A DNA stretch of 64,000 nt from Aeromonas enteropelogenes (GTDB lineage Bacteria; Pseudomonadota; Gammaproteobacteria; Enterobacterales; Aeromonadaceae). Every line of letters begins with the position of its first letter. The stretch's first letter is position 1. The stretch covers positions 79,138 to 143,137 of the forward strand of contig NZ_CDCG01000044.1 of the NCBI RefSeq assembly GCF_000819845.1, in the 5' to 3' direction. Shown here in pieces: positions 8,948 through 18,150 of this stretch. A program made the translations under genes and the position numbers. Below the pieces are notes generated by a model. It was not told the DNA's origin. It made no database searches and saw only the letters and a program-made list of their open reading frames with translations.

Positions 8948-10767
8948 TCGATGGCGCTGGCCAGCTCGCTGGCCTGTTGCTCTACCTGCAGGGTAGCGGA
9001 CAAGGACTCCTCGGCCTGGCCACGCACCTGGTTGGCGATGTCGCGGATCATCACGGCGTTGCGGTTGATCTCGGCGGCGACCGAGCTCTGCTCTTCCACG
9101 GCGGTGGCGATCTGGGTATTCATGTCGAGCACTGCCTCCATCCGCTCCGTGATGAGATTGAGTTGCTCTCCGGCCAGCTGGGCCGCCGAGACGCTTTGCT
9201 CGCCATTGTCGCGGCACTCACCGATCTGCGCCACCATGCTGGCGGTGCGTGACTGCAGGCTGCCTATGATGGTGGCGATCTCCGTGGTGCTCTGCTGGGT
9301 GCGCATCGCCAGGCTGCGAACCTCGTCAGCCACGACGGCGAAGCCTCGCCCCTGATCCCCGGCCCGAGCCGCCTCGATGGCGGCGTTGAGGGCCAGCAGG
9401 TTGGTCTGTTCGGCGATGGCCCGGATCACGTCCAGCACGCTGCTGATGGTCTGGCTCTCCTGTGACAGGGCTTCACCCTCATGGCCGGTTTCATCCAGCC
9501 GCTCCGAGAGCTGACGTATGGTCTGGCCGGTCTGCTGCACGCTGTCACGGCCCTGTTCGGCGGCGCTGTGGGTGTCGCGGGCGCTGGCGGCGGCGGTTTC
9601 TGTGTTGTCTGCAATATTGGCGATGGTGGATTCCATCTCGGTGGCGGCGCTGGCCACCAGATCGCTCTCCTCAAGCTGTTTTGACAAGGCCTGCTGGGTC
9701 AGCTCTGCCTGTTGGCTCAGCAGCCGGGTCTGGGACTCCAGGTGCCCGACCGAGCCTTTCACCCGTTCGATAAGGGCGTGAAAGTGATCCAGCATGGTAT
9801 CGAAGTCACGGCCCATGGCGGCCAGTTCGTCCTTGCCGGTCAATCTGGCACGCAGGGTGAGATCGTTGTTGCTGGTGACCCGACGCATCACGTCGGCCAG
9901 CTTGTCGAGGCCACTCATGATGCTGCGACCGATGGCAAGGTTGAGCAGCAGGGCGGTGATGATGCCAACAGCACACAACATGATCAGCATCCAGGTCTGG
10001 CGATCATGCTGGGCATTGACGTAAGTGGTCAGCTCCTTGAGCAGGGTGGCACTTGCCGAGGCCATCTTCTGCTCTTTCTGGATCAGGCTTGCGCGCAGGC
10101 CATCCTTGCCGGTCAGGCCCAGTTGCTGTTCAGCGCTAACCAGCTCCTTGAAGTACTGGCGGTAGCGCTGGAGCAGCTCGGCCTGTTCCGGATTGGCGGC
10201 CAGCGCCTCGGCCAGCGGCGTTGCGTTGGCTTCCAGCTGATCTAGGTAGCGTGCATCCCGGCGCAGCATGAAGTCCTTCTCGTTGCGGCGAAGCTGCAAC
10301 AAGATGACTTCAAGGCGGGGATCGTCGCGCTCCTTGAGGGCCGACTCAAGCGCATGGGTAGCAGCTCTGAGCTTGCCGTAGAGGCCTGCTTCCGGCGTGA
10401 GGCCGATCCGTTCCTGCTCGCTCTGCAGTCGTTTGAATTCAGCCTGGTAGTCATCGAGTGCACCACCGAGCACGGTCAGGTGCGCATCCATCTCCGCAGG
10501 CAGGTAGCCTTGGAGCAGCTGGATGGTCTCCCGGATCCGCTGGCTCTGGGCGGCGAACTCGGTGATCAGGGAGGGATCCTTGCGCAGCAGGTATAGCTTC
10601 TCGTCGAGCGCCAGCTGGGTGCGTTCGGAGTCAAGCTGCTGGGTCAGTCGCTGTGCCATGGCAAGCTGCTCGTTTCGCTCCGAGAAGTAGGATAGGCCTC
10701 CGACCAGCAGCAGCTGGATCAGGGTGATGAGGAAGGCGGACCAAAGTAACTTCTGTTTGACGCTCAT
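8932..10767 (-). CDS. Methyl-accepting chemotaxis protein with HBM-type sensor
   Basis: 611-residue transmembrane chemoreceptor. Helix 1 spans residues ~8-27 and helix 2 ~259-279. The ~230-residue periplasmic part is all helical and contains [20 protein letters not shown], the hallmark of helical bimodular (HBM) domains, which bind TCA intermediates, acetate or aromatic acids in characterised relatives. A HAMP linker follows, then a signalling domain whose hairpin tip reads [20 protein letters not shown] and [15 protein letters not shown]. No C-terminal CheR-tethering pentapeptide is present (ends AIDQFKV). A sigma-28 promoter at 10802 matches its motility role. Ligand is unknown. Confidence 0.95.
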   Translation of the reverse strand: MSVKQKLLWSAFLITLIQLLLVGGLSYFSERNEQLAMAQRLTQQLDSERTQLALDEKLYLLRKDPSLITEFAAQSQRIRETIQLLQGYLPAEMDAHLTVLGGALDDYQAEFKRLQSEQERIGLTPEAGLYGKLRAATHALESALKERDDPRLEVILLQLRRNEKDFMLRRDARYLDQLEANATPLAEALAANPEQAELLQRYRQYFKELVSAEQQLGLTGKDGLRASLIQKEQKMASASATLLKELTTYVNAQHDRQTWMLIMLCAVGIITALLLNLAIGRSIMSGLDKLADVMRRVTSNNDLTLRARLTGKDELAAMGRDFDTMLDHFHALIERVKGSVGHLESQTRLLSQQAELTQQALSKQLEESDLVASAATEMESTIANIADNTETAAASARDTHSAAEQGRDSVQQTGQTIRQLSERLDETGHEGEALSQESQTISSVLDVIRAIAEQTNLLALNAAIEAARAGDQGRGFAVVADEVRSLAMRTQQSTTEIATIIGSLQSRTASMVAQIGECRDNGEQSVSAAQLAGEQLNLITERMEAVLDMNTQIATAVEEQSSVAAEINRNAVMIRDIANQVRGQAEESLSATLQVEQQASELASAIDQFKV

Positions 10768-10801
10768 TACTGCCTCACAGCAACAGGGGAAGTACCCGTC
10801 A

Positions 10802-10828
10802 TTATCGTTCAGTCGAGCAAAAACTTTA
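10802..10828 (-). promoter_or_regulatory. Sigma-28 (FliA) promoter of the HBM chemoreceptor
   Basis: On the minus strand TAAAGTTT (10828-10821), an 11-nt spacer, then AACGATAA (10809-10802). The consensus is TAAAGTTT-N11-GCCGATAA, so the -35 is perfect and the -10 differs at two positions. It lies 35 bp upstream of the start codon, as expected for a late motility gene. Confidence 0.8.
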
Positions 10829-10948
10829 ATATTATGTTTATTGTCAATAAGTTGTCGCTTTGTCTGTCACCTGACAGCTTGTGAGGAAGCCAGACAATTC
10901 CGTTCGGGATCAGGCAGTTGTTTTGTTGGTGGCTGGCTGACCTCAAAG

Positions 10949-10966
10949 TGAGGAAGTACTTCCTCA
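10949..10966. repeat. 18-bp perfect palindrome in the 303-bp chemoreceptor/YbaK spacer
   Basis: TGAGGAAGTACTTCCTCA is fully self-complementary with no spacer. It lies ~180 bp upstream of the chemoreceptor start and ~120 bp before the coding end of the YbaK-like gene; nothing else was found in 10829-11070. It could be a dimeric-regulator operator. Confidence 0.6.
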
Positions 10967-11070
10967 TGGCAGCAGGGAAGACAGTCCTCAGGGGGATGGT
11001 TGTCGTGAACGTGGCATAAGGCGCATCCGGAGCGGTGACGCAGCTCTTGGGCCCATAGAAGTGGACGGAT

Positions 11071-11559
11071 TCAGGTCATGGCCACGGGCAGATAGCTGAC
11101 CTGGCAGGGCAGCTGTGCCAGCACCCGGGGCAGGTGGGCGGTTTCCAGCAGAAAGGTTTGTTCCGGGTGACCCGGGGTCCAGGTAAAGGCGTGATGGGCG
11201 AGCAGCTGCGGGTCTATCAGCAGCGGGATGTCGGCGCGCGGCAGAAAGGGGCAGACGGCTCCCGGCAGGCAGCCGATCTGCGCCTGCATCTCCTCGGCCG
11301 TGCAGATGGAGGGCTTGGCCCCCAGGGTGGCCTTGACGGCCTTGTTGTCCAGCCGCCCGTCCCTGTGGGTCAGCAACAGGGCGAAACGGCCATCCTTGAA
11401 CTTGAGAAACAGGGTCTTGCTGAACTCCGCCTGCCAGCCAAGGCGTGCCTTGACCTGCTCGTCGGTGGCGTAATCGAGGATGGGCTCGTGTTGATAACGC
11501 TGATGGGGCAGATCGGCGAGCAGCTGGCAGTTGAAGTGATGGATGGTATCGAGTGGCAT
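11071..11559 (-). CDS. YbaK/EbsC-type aminoacyl-tRNA deacylase (INS superfamily)
   Basis: 162-residue single-domain protein of the bacterial ProX/YbaK/YeaK superfamily, which hydrolyses mischarged aminoacyl-tRNAs in trans. Visible features are the conserved Lys segment TLFLKFKDGRFALLL, the KATLGAKPSICTAEEMQAQIGC block, and GAVCPFLPRADIPLLIDPQLL, the G-x-V-x-P-F segment that closes the active site. The YeaK/ProXp subgroup cannot be assigned from motifs alone. It is a monocistronic gene reading away from folK. Confidence 0.82.
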   Translation of the reverse strand: MPLDTIHHFNCQLLADLPHQRYQHEPILDYATDEQVKARLGWQAEFSKTLFLKFKDGRFALLLTHRDGRLDNKAVKATLGAKPSICTAEEMQAQIGCLPGAVCPFLPRADIPLLIDPQLLAHHAFTWTPGHPEQTFLLETAHLPRVLAQLPCQVSYLPVAMT

Positions 11560-11638
11560 CTATTCCTCCTTATTCATGGGAATTATCCTGCCAGCAGTAC
11601 AGGGCAAGGGCCAATCATGCTTTCTAATCTGTCATAAG

Positions 11639-11666
11639 CGACAAGGGCACCGAGGTGCCCTTGTCG
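11639..11666 (-). terminator. Hairpin terminator at the end of folB-folK
   Basis: A 12-bp perfect stem, CGACAAGGGCAC (11639-11650) and GTGCCCTTGTCG (11655-11666), with tetraloop CGAG. It begins 2 nt past the folK stop. The U-tract is poor (CTTATG), but the stem strength and position support a terminator. Confidence 0.7.
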
Positions 11667-11667
11667 A

Positions 11668-12177
11668 TCAGCTGTGCTGCAATGCCGGTGCTTCCCAGTG
11701 AAAGGGAATGGGGCAGAGCCGCTGGGAGGCCTTGTCATAGGCGTGCCACAGTTCGTCCATAGTGCGGCCATCGAGCGGATGACGCAGGGCCGGTGCCAGC
11801 TCGGCCAGTGGCCACAACACGAAGGCGTTGGTGAGGATCTCGCCGCGGGGCAAGGTGATCGGTGTGTCACAAACCAGATCGCCATAGAGCAGCAGGTCGA
11901 GATCCAGGGTGCGGGGTGCGAACTTCTTGGCATCCGGTTCGCGGCCGTGGGCAAACTCCATGGCGCGCAGGCGCTGGCAGACGGTCGCCAGTGGAAGAAC
12001 GGTCTGCGCCGCCACCACCAGGTTGTAGAAGGGGCGACCATTGAAGCCCACCGCCTCGCTCTCGAATACCCGTGACACCAGCAGCTCGCCAAACTCGCCG
12101 TACAGGGCATCAAGACCGGCACGGATATGGCGCTCCCGCTCTATGTTCGAGCCCAGGCTGATATAGAGGGTGGTCAT
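11668..12177 (-). CDS. folK: 2-amino-4-hydroxy-6-hydroxymethyldihydropteridine pyrophosphokinase (HPPK)
   Basis: 169-residue folate enzyme that transfers pyrophosphate from ATP to 6-hydroxymethyl-dihydropterin. It opens TTLYISLGSNIERERHI, the canonical HPPK N-terminus. GFNGRPFYNLVV contributes the pterin pocket, and PRTLDLDLLLYGD is the signature with the two Mg-binding Asp residues. HPPK is usually ~160 aa, so the length is right. The start ATG (12177) overlaps the folB stop by one base (TGATG), so translation is coupled. Having folK directly after folB puts two consecutive pathway steps in one operon. Confidence 0.95.
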   Translation of the reverse strand: MTTLYISLGSNIERERHIRAGLDALYGEFGELLVSRVFESEAVGFNGRPFYNLVVAAQTVLPLATVCQRLRAMEFAHGREPDAKKFAPRTLDLDLLLYGDLVCDTPITLPRGEILTNAFVLWPLAELAPALRHPLDGRTMDELWHAYDKASQRLCPIPFHWEAPALQHS

Positions 12178-12548
12178 CAGTTGGCGCTCGCTACCGGTGT
12201 GCGATGGCGCAGGATCTCGACGCCGACGCCTTCGGCATTGGGTACGGCACCTGGCTTGGTGAGAGTCACTTTGACCCACTGTACCCGCTCATCGGCAAGC
12301 ACCAGGGTGGCGACCTGCTCAGCCATAGTTTCGACCAGTTCGACTACCTTGCCGCTGACATGTTCACAGATCCGGTTGGAGAGGTCGGCATAATCCAGTG
12401 CCAGCTTGATATCATCGGTTGCGGCGGCGGGGCGGTTGTCGAACCCCATCTCAAGGTCAAACCGGAGTTTCTGGCGAATGCCCTTCTCCCACTCATATAC
12501 ACCTATGGTGGTCAAAACCTCGAGTCCGCGAATAAACACCTTGTCCAT
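12177..12548 (-). CDS. folB: Dihydroneopterin aldolase
   Basis: 123-residue aldolase/epimerase that cleaves dihydroneopterin to 6-hydroxymethyl-dihydropterin and glycolaldehyde. MDKVFIRGLEVLTTIGVYEWE is the typical first strand, with the catalytic-area residue in IGVYEWEK. LALDYADLSNRI and LVETMAEQVATLVL follow as in E. coli FolB, and KVTLTKPGAV carries the catalytic Lys. The gene is divergent from plsY, the arrangement seen in many gammaproteobacteria, and leads into folK with a one-base overlap. Confidence 0.95.
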   Translation of the reverse strand: MDKVFIRGLEVLTTIGVYEWEKGIRQKLRFDLEMGFDNRPAAATDDIKLALDYADLSNRICEHVSGKVVELVETMAEQVATLVLADERVQWVKVTLTKPGAVPNAEGVGVEILRHRTPVASAN

Positions 12549-12706
12549 GACTGTACTTCTTCTTTACTCTTGATGGGCTGTGATGACAGCGCAGGGATGC
12601 TGGCCGGGCGACATGCTTGCCGAGGCTGTCTGGTTGGGCAAAGGGTCCAAGCCAGCGTATGTGGCCCGCATCATACCCCATTCATATCGTGGTAAAAACG
12701 ACCAAG

Positions 12707-13369
12707 ATGACGGCCCTGACGATTTTGATGATTATTCTGGCCTACCTGGGTGGTTCACTATCCAGTGCTGTGCTGGTCTCCCGCTTCACCGGTCTGCCTG
12801 ACCCGCGGGATCACGGATCCCACAATCCGGGGGCGACCAATGTGCTGCGCCTCGGTGGCCGGATGGCGGCTCTGGTGGTCTTGCTGCTCGATGTGATCAA
12901 GGGAATGGCCCCCGTCTATCTCGCCTGGTTTCTGCAAATCAAACCCGTCTATCTCGGCTTTATCGGCGTGGCGGCATGTCTGGGCCACATGTATCCCCTC
13001 TTCTTCCATTTCCGGGGAGGCAAGGGGGTAGCAACGGCGCTGGGCACCATGCTGCCCATCGGTTATGGCATGGGGGGCGCCGTGATAGGCACCTGGCTGC
13101 TGGTACTGCTGGTGAGTGGCTACTCCTCCTTGGCTTCCATCATTACCGTACTGTTGACGCCGCTCTTTACCTACCTGCTCAAACCCGAATATACCTTGCC
13201 GGTTTCGCTGCTCTCCTGCCTCATCCTGATCCGCCATCACGAGAACATTGCCCGTTTGCTCAAGGGGGAAGAACCCAGGGTGTGGGGGCGCAAGCGCAGG
13301 GCCAGTGAGGGTGAAGTGAAGGAAATGGAGCGCGTTGAGCAAAAAAGAGACGAACGAGACAAAAAGTGA
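12707..13369 (+). CDS. plsY: Acyl-phosphate glycerol-3-phosphate acyltransferase PlsY
   Basis: 220-residue inner-membrane enzyme that acylates glycerol-3-phosphate from acyl-phosphate, the first step of phospholipid synthesis. Five helices are visible. The cytoplasmic motifs are GSLSSAVLVSR, the glycine-rich GSHNPGATNVLR, and HMYPLFFHFRGGKGVATALG, which contains the catalytic-loop signature. The C-terminus is a charged, lysine-rich tail (KEMERVEQKRDERDKK) that is longer than in E. coli. ATG 12707 was chosen because the membrane start MTALTILMIILAYLGG fits the family; no strong ribosome site is visible. tRNA genes follow directly. Confidence 0.95.
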   Translation: MTALTILMIILAYLGGSLSSAVLVSRFTGLPDPRDHGSHNPGATNVLRLGGRMAALVVLLLDVIKGMAPVYLAWFLQIKPVYLGFIGVAACLGHMYPLFFHFRGGKGVATALGTMLPIGYGMGGAVIGTWLLVLLVSGYSSLASIITVLLTPLFTYLLKPEYTLPVSLLSCLILIRHHENIARLLKGEEPRVWGRKRRASEGEVKEMERVEQKRDERDKK

Positions 13370-13416
13370 AATTTCCCGTTGACCACCAGCCTTAAAATCC
13401 GTTTAATAGCGCCCAC

Positions 13417-13492
13417 GCCCAGATAGCTCAGTCGGTAGAGCAGGGGATTGAAAATCCCCGTGTCGGCGGTTCGATTCCGTCTCTGGGCACCA
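13417..13492 (+). tRNA. tRNA-Phe (GAA), copy 1
   Basis: 76-nt cloverleaf with acceptor GCCCAGA/TCTGGGC, anticodon loop TTGAAAA (GAA), T-loop TTCGATT and an encoded CCA. The T-stem carries one G-U pair. It is identical to the copy at 13624. Confidence 0.97.
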
Positions 13493-13544
13493 AATTTTGG
13501 TGTCATGAAGTAAAAATTCGTTCATGCGCAATGGTTTGAAGTGT

Positions 13545-13620
<76 letters not shown>

Positions 13621-13623
13621 TTT

Positions 13624-13699
13624 GCCCAGATAGCTCAGTCGGTAGAGCAGGGGATTGAAAATCCCCGTGTCGGCGGTTCGATTCCGTCTCTGGGCACCA
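13624..13699 (+). tRNA. tRNA-Phe (GAA), copy 2
   Basis: Base-for-base duplicate of the tRNA-Phe at 13417, three bases after tRNA-Thr, with encoded CCA. Confidence 0.97.
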
Positions 13700-13707
13700 C
13701 TTACAAT

Positions 13708-13783
13708 TCCTCCTTAGTTCAGTCGGTAGAACGGCGGACTGTTAATCCGTATGTCACTGGTTCAAGTCCAGTAGGAGGAGCCA
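13708..13783 (+). tRNA. tRNA-Asn (GTT)
   Basis: 76-nt cloverleaf, acceptor TCCTCCT/AGGAGGA, anticodon loop CTGTTAA (GTT), T-loop TTCAAGT, encoded CCA. Last gene of the cluster. Confidence 0.97.
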
Positions 13784-13790
13784 ATACAAA

Positions 13791-13819
13791 AGCCCAGCTG
13801 AAAAGCTGGGCTTTTTTTT
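13791..13819 (+). terminator. Terminator of the tRNA cluster
   Basis: AGCCCAGCT (13791-13799), loop GAAA, AGCTGGGCT (13804-13812), then a run of T to 13819. Confidence 0.93.
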
Positions 13820-14176
13820 ATCCGTTTCGTCATGGTGACGAGCGGCTCGCCTGTTGCTGTCGTCGGCCGTCACCATCTGTCGCCGGGCGTTGACTGTTTG
13901 TTGCCAAGCCATCTCATCCGCAAATAGGGTTCCACTTTGATCCATTATGGGGATACGGGGCCAGGATGGCCGGAGAATATCGCTTCCTCATTATTAATCT
14001 GCACATGACTGGCTATAGTAAATAATAAAGTTAATTACTTTATAATCGACATTTACAATGCGGTTTATCTGTTCTATATTTATTTGAATGGTTGTTTTGT
14101 TATGCAGTTGAAGTTCATTTTATAGCTGATAGAACAATTAAATGCAGTCTATTTGATGAGATATATGGGGAATGTT
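13820..14176. other. 357-bp spacer, AT-rich, no gene seen
   Basis: From about 13980 the sequence turns sharply AT-rich (many ATT/TAA words), in contrast to the GC-rich surroundings. It probably carries the promoter of the GGDEF gene at 14177. No repeat, RNA or convincing reading frame was seen. Confidence 0.5.
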
Positions 14177-15214
14177 ATGCATAATGAACGTTATCTTGAT
14201 ACAGCCGAACTGGATAAATTAAATTCCGGCGGTGATATAACCATGCCAGTATCATTTATCCTTGATATATCTCGTTCCAAATCACTGCAAGATGTATTGA
14301 ATGTGGTGGCAAACTGGATTCACCATTTATTTAAAGCCGAACGAGTCAGTATTACAATTAAAGAAAATGAACATTTCCTGAAGCTTTATTCCATTTCCGG
14401 TAATCGGGCCATTCCTCTTGATTTTCTTATGCCCATTAAAGATACCTTTGTCGGTGGTGTATTTTCATCGGGTCGTTTGGCCATCTGTGATGATTTGAGC
14501 ATGTCTGACAAGCTGGACTGCCAGATGTTGTATCACAAGGGGATGGGCTGTTGCATGGATGCCCCCATGCTGCAAGGTGACAACTGTATCGGCACCCTGA
14601 ATGTGGCGCATCAGGATAAATTTTTTTACTCAACGAGAGACGCTGTCATTTTACAGTGTCTGGCCCATTGGCTTGCCCTCAATATCCAGCTCTATCTGCA
14701 AGTCGATGAAATGAAAGTGCTGGCTTCTACCGATTATCTTACCGGCATATACAACCGCAGGGCATTCATGGCAGAAGGGCAGAGCCGGGTCGCCCATTCG
14801 TTATTGACGGGGGTTCCCTGTACCGTGGCGATTCTTGATATCGACAATTTCAAGGAGTTGAATGATCGCTATGGTCATGAGGCGGGAGACCTCGTGCTCA
14901 GGCAGTTGGCTGCTGCCGTTTGCACCGTCGTCCGGGAGCATGATGTATTTGCCCGCATTGGCGGGGAAGAGTTTGCATTGATTATTGCCGGGGGCTCCCA
15001 TGATGACAGCGATGATATTTTTGAAAAAATAAGAGCCTTGATTGAAGAGTTGCTTATCGAATATGGCGAATACACCATTCAAGTCACGACCAGCATAGGG
15101 GCGTCAGTCTCCACCCCTGCGGATGTCGAGATCGGACATCTTCTGCGAAGAGCGGACATGGCGCTCTATCAAGCCAAGAGTGCCGGCAAGAACAGGGTAA
15201 TCTTCGAGTTGTAA
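14177..15214 (+). CDS. GAF-GGDEF diguanylate cyclase
   Basis: 345-residue soluble protein. The N-terminal ~170 residues form a GAF-like sensor (SRSKSLQDVLNVVANWIHHLF; GGVFSSGRLAICDDL; CCMDAPMLQGDNCIGTLNV), and the C-terminal ~165 a GGDEF domain. The active-site loop is ARIGGEEFAL, and an inhibitory I-site RxxD (REHD) lies five residues before it, so catalysis and product inhibition are both expected. Substrate-region motifs DYLTGIYNRRAF and ILDIDNFKELNDRYGH are intact. ATG 14177 is preceded by GGGGAA at good spacing; in-frame alternatives exist at 14165, 14156 and 14153 (TTG). The first third is AT-rich compared with neighbours. Confidence 0.92.
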   Translation: MHNERYLDTAELDKLNSGGDITMPVSFILDISRSKSLQDVLNVVANWIHHLFKAERVSITIKENEHFLKLYSISGNRAIPLDFLMPIKDTFVGGVFSSGRLAICDDLSMSDKLDCQMLYHKGMGCCMDAPMLQGDNCIGTLNVAHQDKFFYSTRDAVILQCLAHWLALNIQLYLQVDEMKVLASTDYLTGIYNRRAFMAEGQSRVAHSLLTGVPCTVAILDIDNFKELNDRYGHEAGDLVLRQLAAAVCTVVREHDVFARIGGEEFALIIAGGSHDDSDDIFEKIRALIEELLIEYGEYTIQVTTSIGASVSTPADVEIGHLLRRADMALYQAKSAGKNRVIFEL

Positions 15215-15268
15215 CTGACTTCTGTACTGGCCTGCGAAGGCGGACGGATCGCTGGGGCAGCCCCTGTC

Positions 15269-15297
15269 GCCCGCAATGCTGCGGGCATCGATCTTCC
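15269..15297 (+). terminator. Terminator-like hairpin after the GAF-GGDEF gene
   Basis: GCCCGCA (15269-15275), loop ATGC, TGCGGGC (15280-15286), followed by ATCGATCTTCC. The stem is sound, the U-tract weak. Confidence 0.5.
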
Positions 15298-15374
15298 CCG
15301 AAAATTTACCTAGCATGGAAACTTTGGCGAGCCAAACATGCCGCCGTTACCTTACTGTCGAGAGAATCCACAAG

Positions 15375-15953
15375 ATGAAAATGCGTCCCCTGTTGTTGCT
15401 GAGTGTCCTGCTGCTGGGCGGGTGTAGCGTCAATCCCTATCGTTGGCCCGGCAGTGAGCCCCAGACGCCTGCGCCGAGCGAGCCAGTCACCCAGCCTCCC
15501 GTGACTCAACCCGAGGTGAAACCACCGGTACAAAAACCGGTGGCACCGACCGCGCTGGCCGTGGCCATGGCGGATGCCTTCGTCCAGGCCCCCGAGGTGC
15601 GGGAGCTGGCCAATGGCAACCCTGTGCTGCTGCTCACGCCACCCCAGAATGGAACGGGGGAATCTCTCGACACGCGCCCCATGGCGGCGGCCATGATCAA
15701 GCGGATCCAGTCCAAAAGCGAGTTTCGCTTCGTCGACCCGGGCCAGGTCGCGGCCATCACCAGCCAGCTCGAATATCAGCAAGGGGGGGTCAATCCAGCC
15801 TCTTTGGTCCGCCTGGGGCGACAGACCGGTGCGGGTTACATGCTCTACGGGGATCTGGTGCAACAGGGGGGACGTTATCGGCTTGCCATGAGCCTGATGG
15901 ATCTGCGCAGTGGCGAACTGCTCTGGAATGCGAGCCGCTTCGCCAGCCGATAG
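15375..15953 (+). CDS. LpoB-like outer-membrane lipoprotein, penicillin-binding protein activator
   Basis: 192-residue lipoprotein. A signal peptide ending LLLGGC gives a lipobox with acylated Cys near residue 17. A Pro/Gln/Val-rich linker (residues ~30-60) resembles the stretch by which LpoB crosses the periplasm to reach PBP1B. The globular domain shows NPVLLLTPPQNGTGES, RPMAAAMIKRI, FRFVDPGQ, GAGYMLYGDL and MDLRSGELLWNAS, all with counterparts in LpoB. It is likely to stimulate a class A peptidoglycan synthase, but the partner is inferred. I chose ATG 15375 (MKMRPLLLL); ATG 15381 is also possible. No operon partner. Confidence 0.8.
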   Translation: MKMRPLLLLSVLLLGGCSVNPYRWPGSEPQTPAPSEPVTQPPVTQPEVKPPVQKPVAPTALAVAMADAFVQAPEVRELANGNPVLLLTPPQNGTGESLDTRPMAAAMIKRIQSKSEFRFVDPGQVAAITSQLEYQQGGVNPASLVRLGRQTGAGYMLYGDLVQQGGRYRLAMSLMDLRSGELLWNASRFASR

Positions 15954-16170
15954 TTTGGACTTTGTCGGGGTCACCACGGCACCAGGCCAGAGGTGACCCT
16001 TGCGGGACGGTGGGGGGATGGCAGCCCCCTTCAGTAGATACCGGCTGTCGCGTTCCTTTCCCCTGCCCATACGCTATGGCCAGCGAGGCCGATAGTGATT
16101 GCTCGCTTGCCATCATCAACAATTCCTCACACCAGAGCCGCCATGGCAGTCGGTGGCACGCCACCTTGTC

Positions 16171-16488
16171 TCAGAGCATCGGGAAGTAGCAGGCGGTGAT
16201 ATCGACGGGCTGATCCGCGCAACCCGGTTGATAAAACTGCCAACCGGCGTCCGAGAAGGCGCGCAGCTCGCTCTCGACAAATGCCAGCGCCAGGCTCAGG
16301 GCCTGCAAGGCATCAATACCATGGATAAAGGTCTTGTCACGCAGGCCGGCAAGCTTCACCTTGCAGCGATGGTCACCGTTGGCGGATCTGGTGTCAGGTC
16401 TGGGCCTGTGGATGGCAATCTTCAGGCGAAGTTGCTCACCCTCTGGGCTGACGACATCGAACCTGGCGGTGACTAGGGTCTTCTTCAT
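16171..16488 (-). CDS. Hypothetical protein, 105 aa
   Basis: Soluble protein starting MKKTLVTARFDVVSPEG, with alternating beta strands (LRLKIAIHRPRP, CKVKLAGL) followed by an amphipathic helix (FIHGIDALQALSLALAFVESEL) and a short C-terminal tail. The layout looks like a compact alpha/beta fold. I do not recognise a named family with confidence. ATG 16488 has AAAGGAAT 7-8 nt upstream. It is transcribed alone, away from the GGDEF gene at 16814. Confidence 0.72.
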   Translation of the reverse strand: MKKTLVTARFDVVSPEGEQLRLKIAIHRPRPDTRSANGDHRCKVKLAGLRDKTFIHGIDALQALSLALAFVESELRAFSDAGWQFYQPGCADQPVDITACYFPML

Positions 16489-16813
16489 CCGGATATTCCT
16501 TTTCCGTTGGTGGGTACAGGCTTGATGAGCCCTGGCCGGGGACCAGAAGGCGCTCTGGGGTATCAGCCTAATGGAACCTGGAGACTCAAACAATCTGCTG
16601 TCAGCTCATGGCTGATGCCAAAATGAATCAGAGCCTCTCATGCTAGTGCTGCTGAATATCGGCAAAGAGCTCGGTTGATTACCAGGTTGAACATTATTTG
16701 CGCATTAAGATTCATCACTGATTGAATTTGATGTTCGCTCCGGGTCCGGCACGGTACGATATTTTGACAGTCAGCCAGCCTTTCGCTGCCTGAGGCTCGC
16801 AGGAGGAGACGGA
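16489..16813. other. 325-bp divergent spacer, no gene seen
   Basis: Separates the 105-aa gene (minus) from the PAS-GGDEF gene (plus) and should hold both promoters. I see no clear operator, repeat or RNA. Confidence 0.4.
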
Positions 16814-17701
16814 ATGGAGCTTTCGGTCAAGCAACTCTATGAAGTGATGGCCCAACTGCCGGATCCTCTCTTTATCCTGAGCGAAGATGGCTACTACATC
16901 GAATACCTGGGCGGGATGGAGGAGCAGTCCTATCAGGACGGCAACCCCCTGACGGGAAAGAGACTGTTCGACGTACTGCCTGCGGTGATGGCGCAATGGG
17001 TGATGGAACAGGTGATGCTGGCACTGGATAGTGGCCAGATCCAGGTGGTGGAATATGATCTTGCGGCCACTGAGGTGGCGGGGATCGATGCAGCCGTCGG
17101 GCCGCAAGGGATGCAGCGATTCGAGGGCAAGATTGCCCCCTTGCCCTCTCTGTATGAGGGGAAGCGAGCGGTCGTCTGGGTAACCCGCAATATTACCTGC
17201 CAGCACGAGCTGCAACAGCGACTGAAATTGCAAAGCGAAACCGATCAGCTCACCGGTCTCTACAACCGGCGATTCTTCTTCGATCACTGGGCCCGGTTGC
17301 AGCAGGGAGAGGGTCATGGCCTCATCATGCTGGACATCGACCACTTCAAGCAGGTCAACGATCGTTTCGGCCATCAGGAAGGGGATCGGACGTTGCAACG
17401 CTTCTGCGAGTGTGTGGCGACCCAGTTGCGCAGCGAGGATCTCTTTGTACGCAGCGGCGGCGAGGAGTTTCTGGTACTGCTGCCGCGACTGGACGAACTG
17501 ACGCTATTGCGCATTGCGGAGCGGATCCGTGCGGCCGTGGCAGCCCTGGCCGCCGACCCTGTTACGCTGACCGTCAGTCTGGGTACGACGCTGGTGCGAC
17601 CGGGTGAGGATATCAATCTGGCGTTGGCGCGCGCCGACGAGTGGCTCTATCGTGCCAAGCGGGCAGGGCGCAACCGGGTGGCTCACTGCCCATCGCGCTG
17701 A
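16814..17701 (+). CDS. PAS-GGDEF diguanylate cyclase
   Basis: 295-residue cytosolic c-di-GMP synthase. Residues ~1-125 form a PAS-like sensor (YEVMAQLPDPLFILSEDGYYIEYLGG; VVWVTRNITCQHELQQ), linked by a short helix to a GGDEF domain. That domain carries DQLTGLYNRRFF, IMLDIDHFKQVNDRFGH and the active-site SGGEEFLVLLP. The I-site RxxD is present (RSED), so feedback inhibition by c-di-GMP is expected. GGAGGAGA lies just upstream of ATG 16814. It has no transmembrane segment, and the input signal is unknown. Confidence 0.93.
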   Translation: MELSVKQLYEVMAQLPDPLFILSEDGYYIEYLGGMEEQSYQDGNPLTGKRLFDVLPAVMAQWVMEQVMLALDSGQIQVVEYDLAATEVAGIDAAVGPQGMQRFEGKIAPLPSLYEGKRAVVWVTRNITCQHELQQRLKLQSETDQLTGLYNRRFFFDHWARLQQGEGHGLIMLDIDHFKQVNDRFGHQEGDRTLQRFCECVATQLRSEDLFVRSGGEEFLVLLPRLDELTLLRIAERIRAAVAALAADPVTLTVSLGTTLVRPGEDINLALARADEWLYRAKRAGRNRVAHCPSR

Positions 17702-18150
17702 CGGCTGGCCATCAGCGATTAATAATATCGTCCACCTTCGCTATTATTTCATTGAGGTGGAATTAAGCTCATTTTATTTATTGAAGGTTTTTTACGCCAT
17801 CATGTTAATATTAATAGGTCGGCCTGGTCTCATTAATCTTGTTGAGAAAAAAGCCGTGGTTTTACCATTATGTTATCAGGACGCTGTCGCACAGCTCTGA
17901 CAAGACTGGAATGATACATTTTATTGTTTTTTGAAACATCTCGGTTTAAACGGTCATGAATTATTAACCTTGACCTTGATGATGATTTCAATGATGGTAA
18001 AACGGCATTTTCGTATTGCCCCGGCGTGCATTATTGAATGTCGGTGGATTTATTATGGTACGAAGTATTCGATATTTTATTGAATATCGCTTGCCAGTTA
18101 TTTCTGGCCAATAAAAATAATGATGACAGAACAATAAGGTATGTATCGCA
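17702..18150. other. 449-bp AT-rich spacer, no gene seen
   Basis: Unusually AT-rich for this chromosome. A short inverted repeat CGATATT-N6-AATATCG sits at 18070-18089, about 60 bp before the permease start, and could be an operator or leader hairpin. No reading frame with protein-like composition was seen. Confidence 0.45.

Noticed and set aside
13754..13945. Minus-strand 63-codon frame after the tRNA cluster
   Set aside because: It overlaps tRNA-Asn and its terminator.
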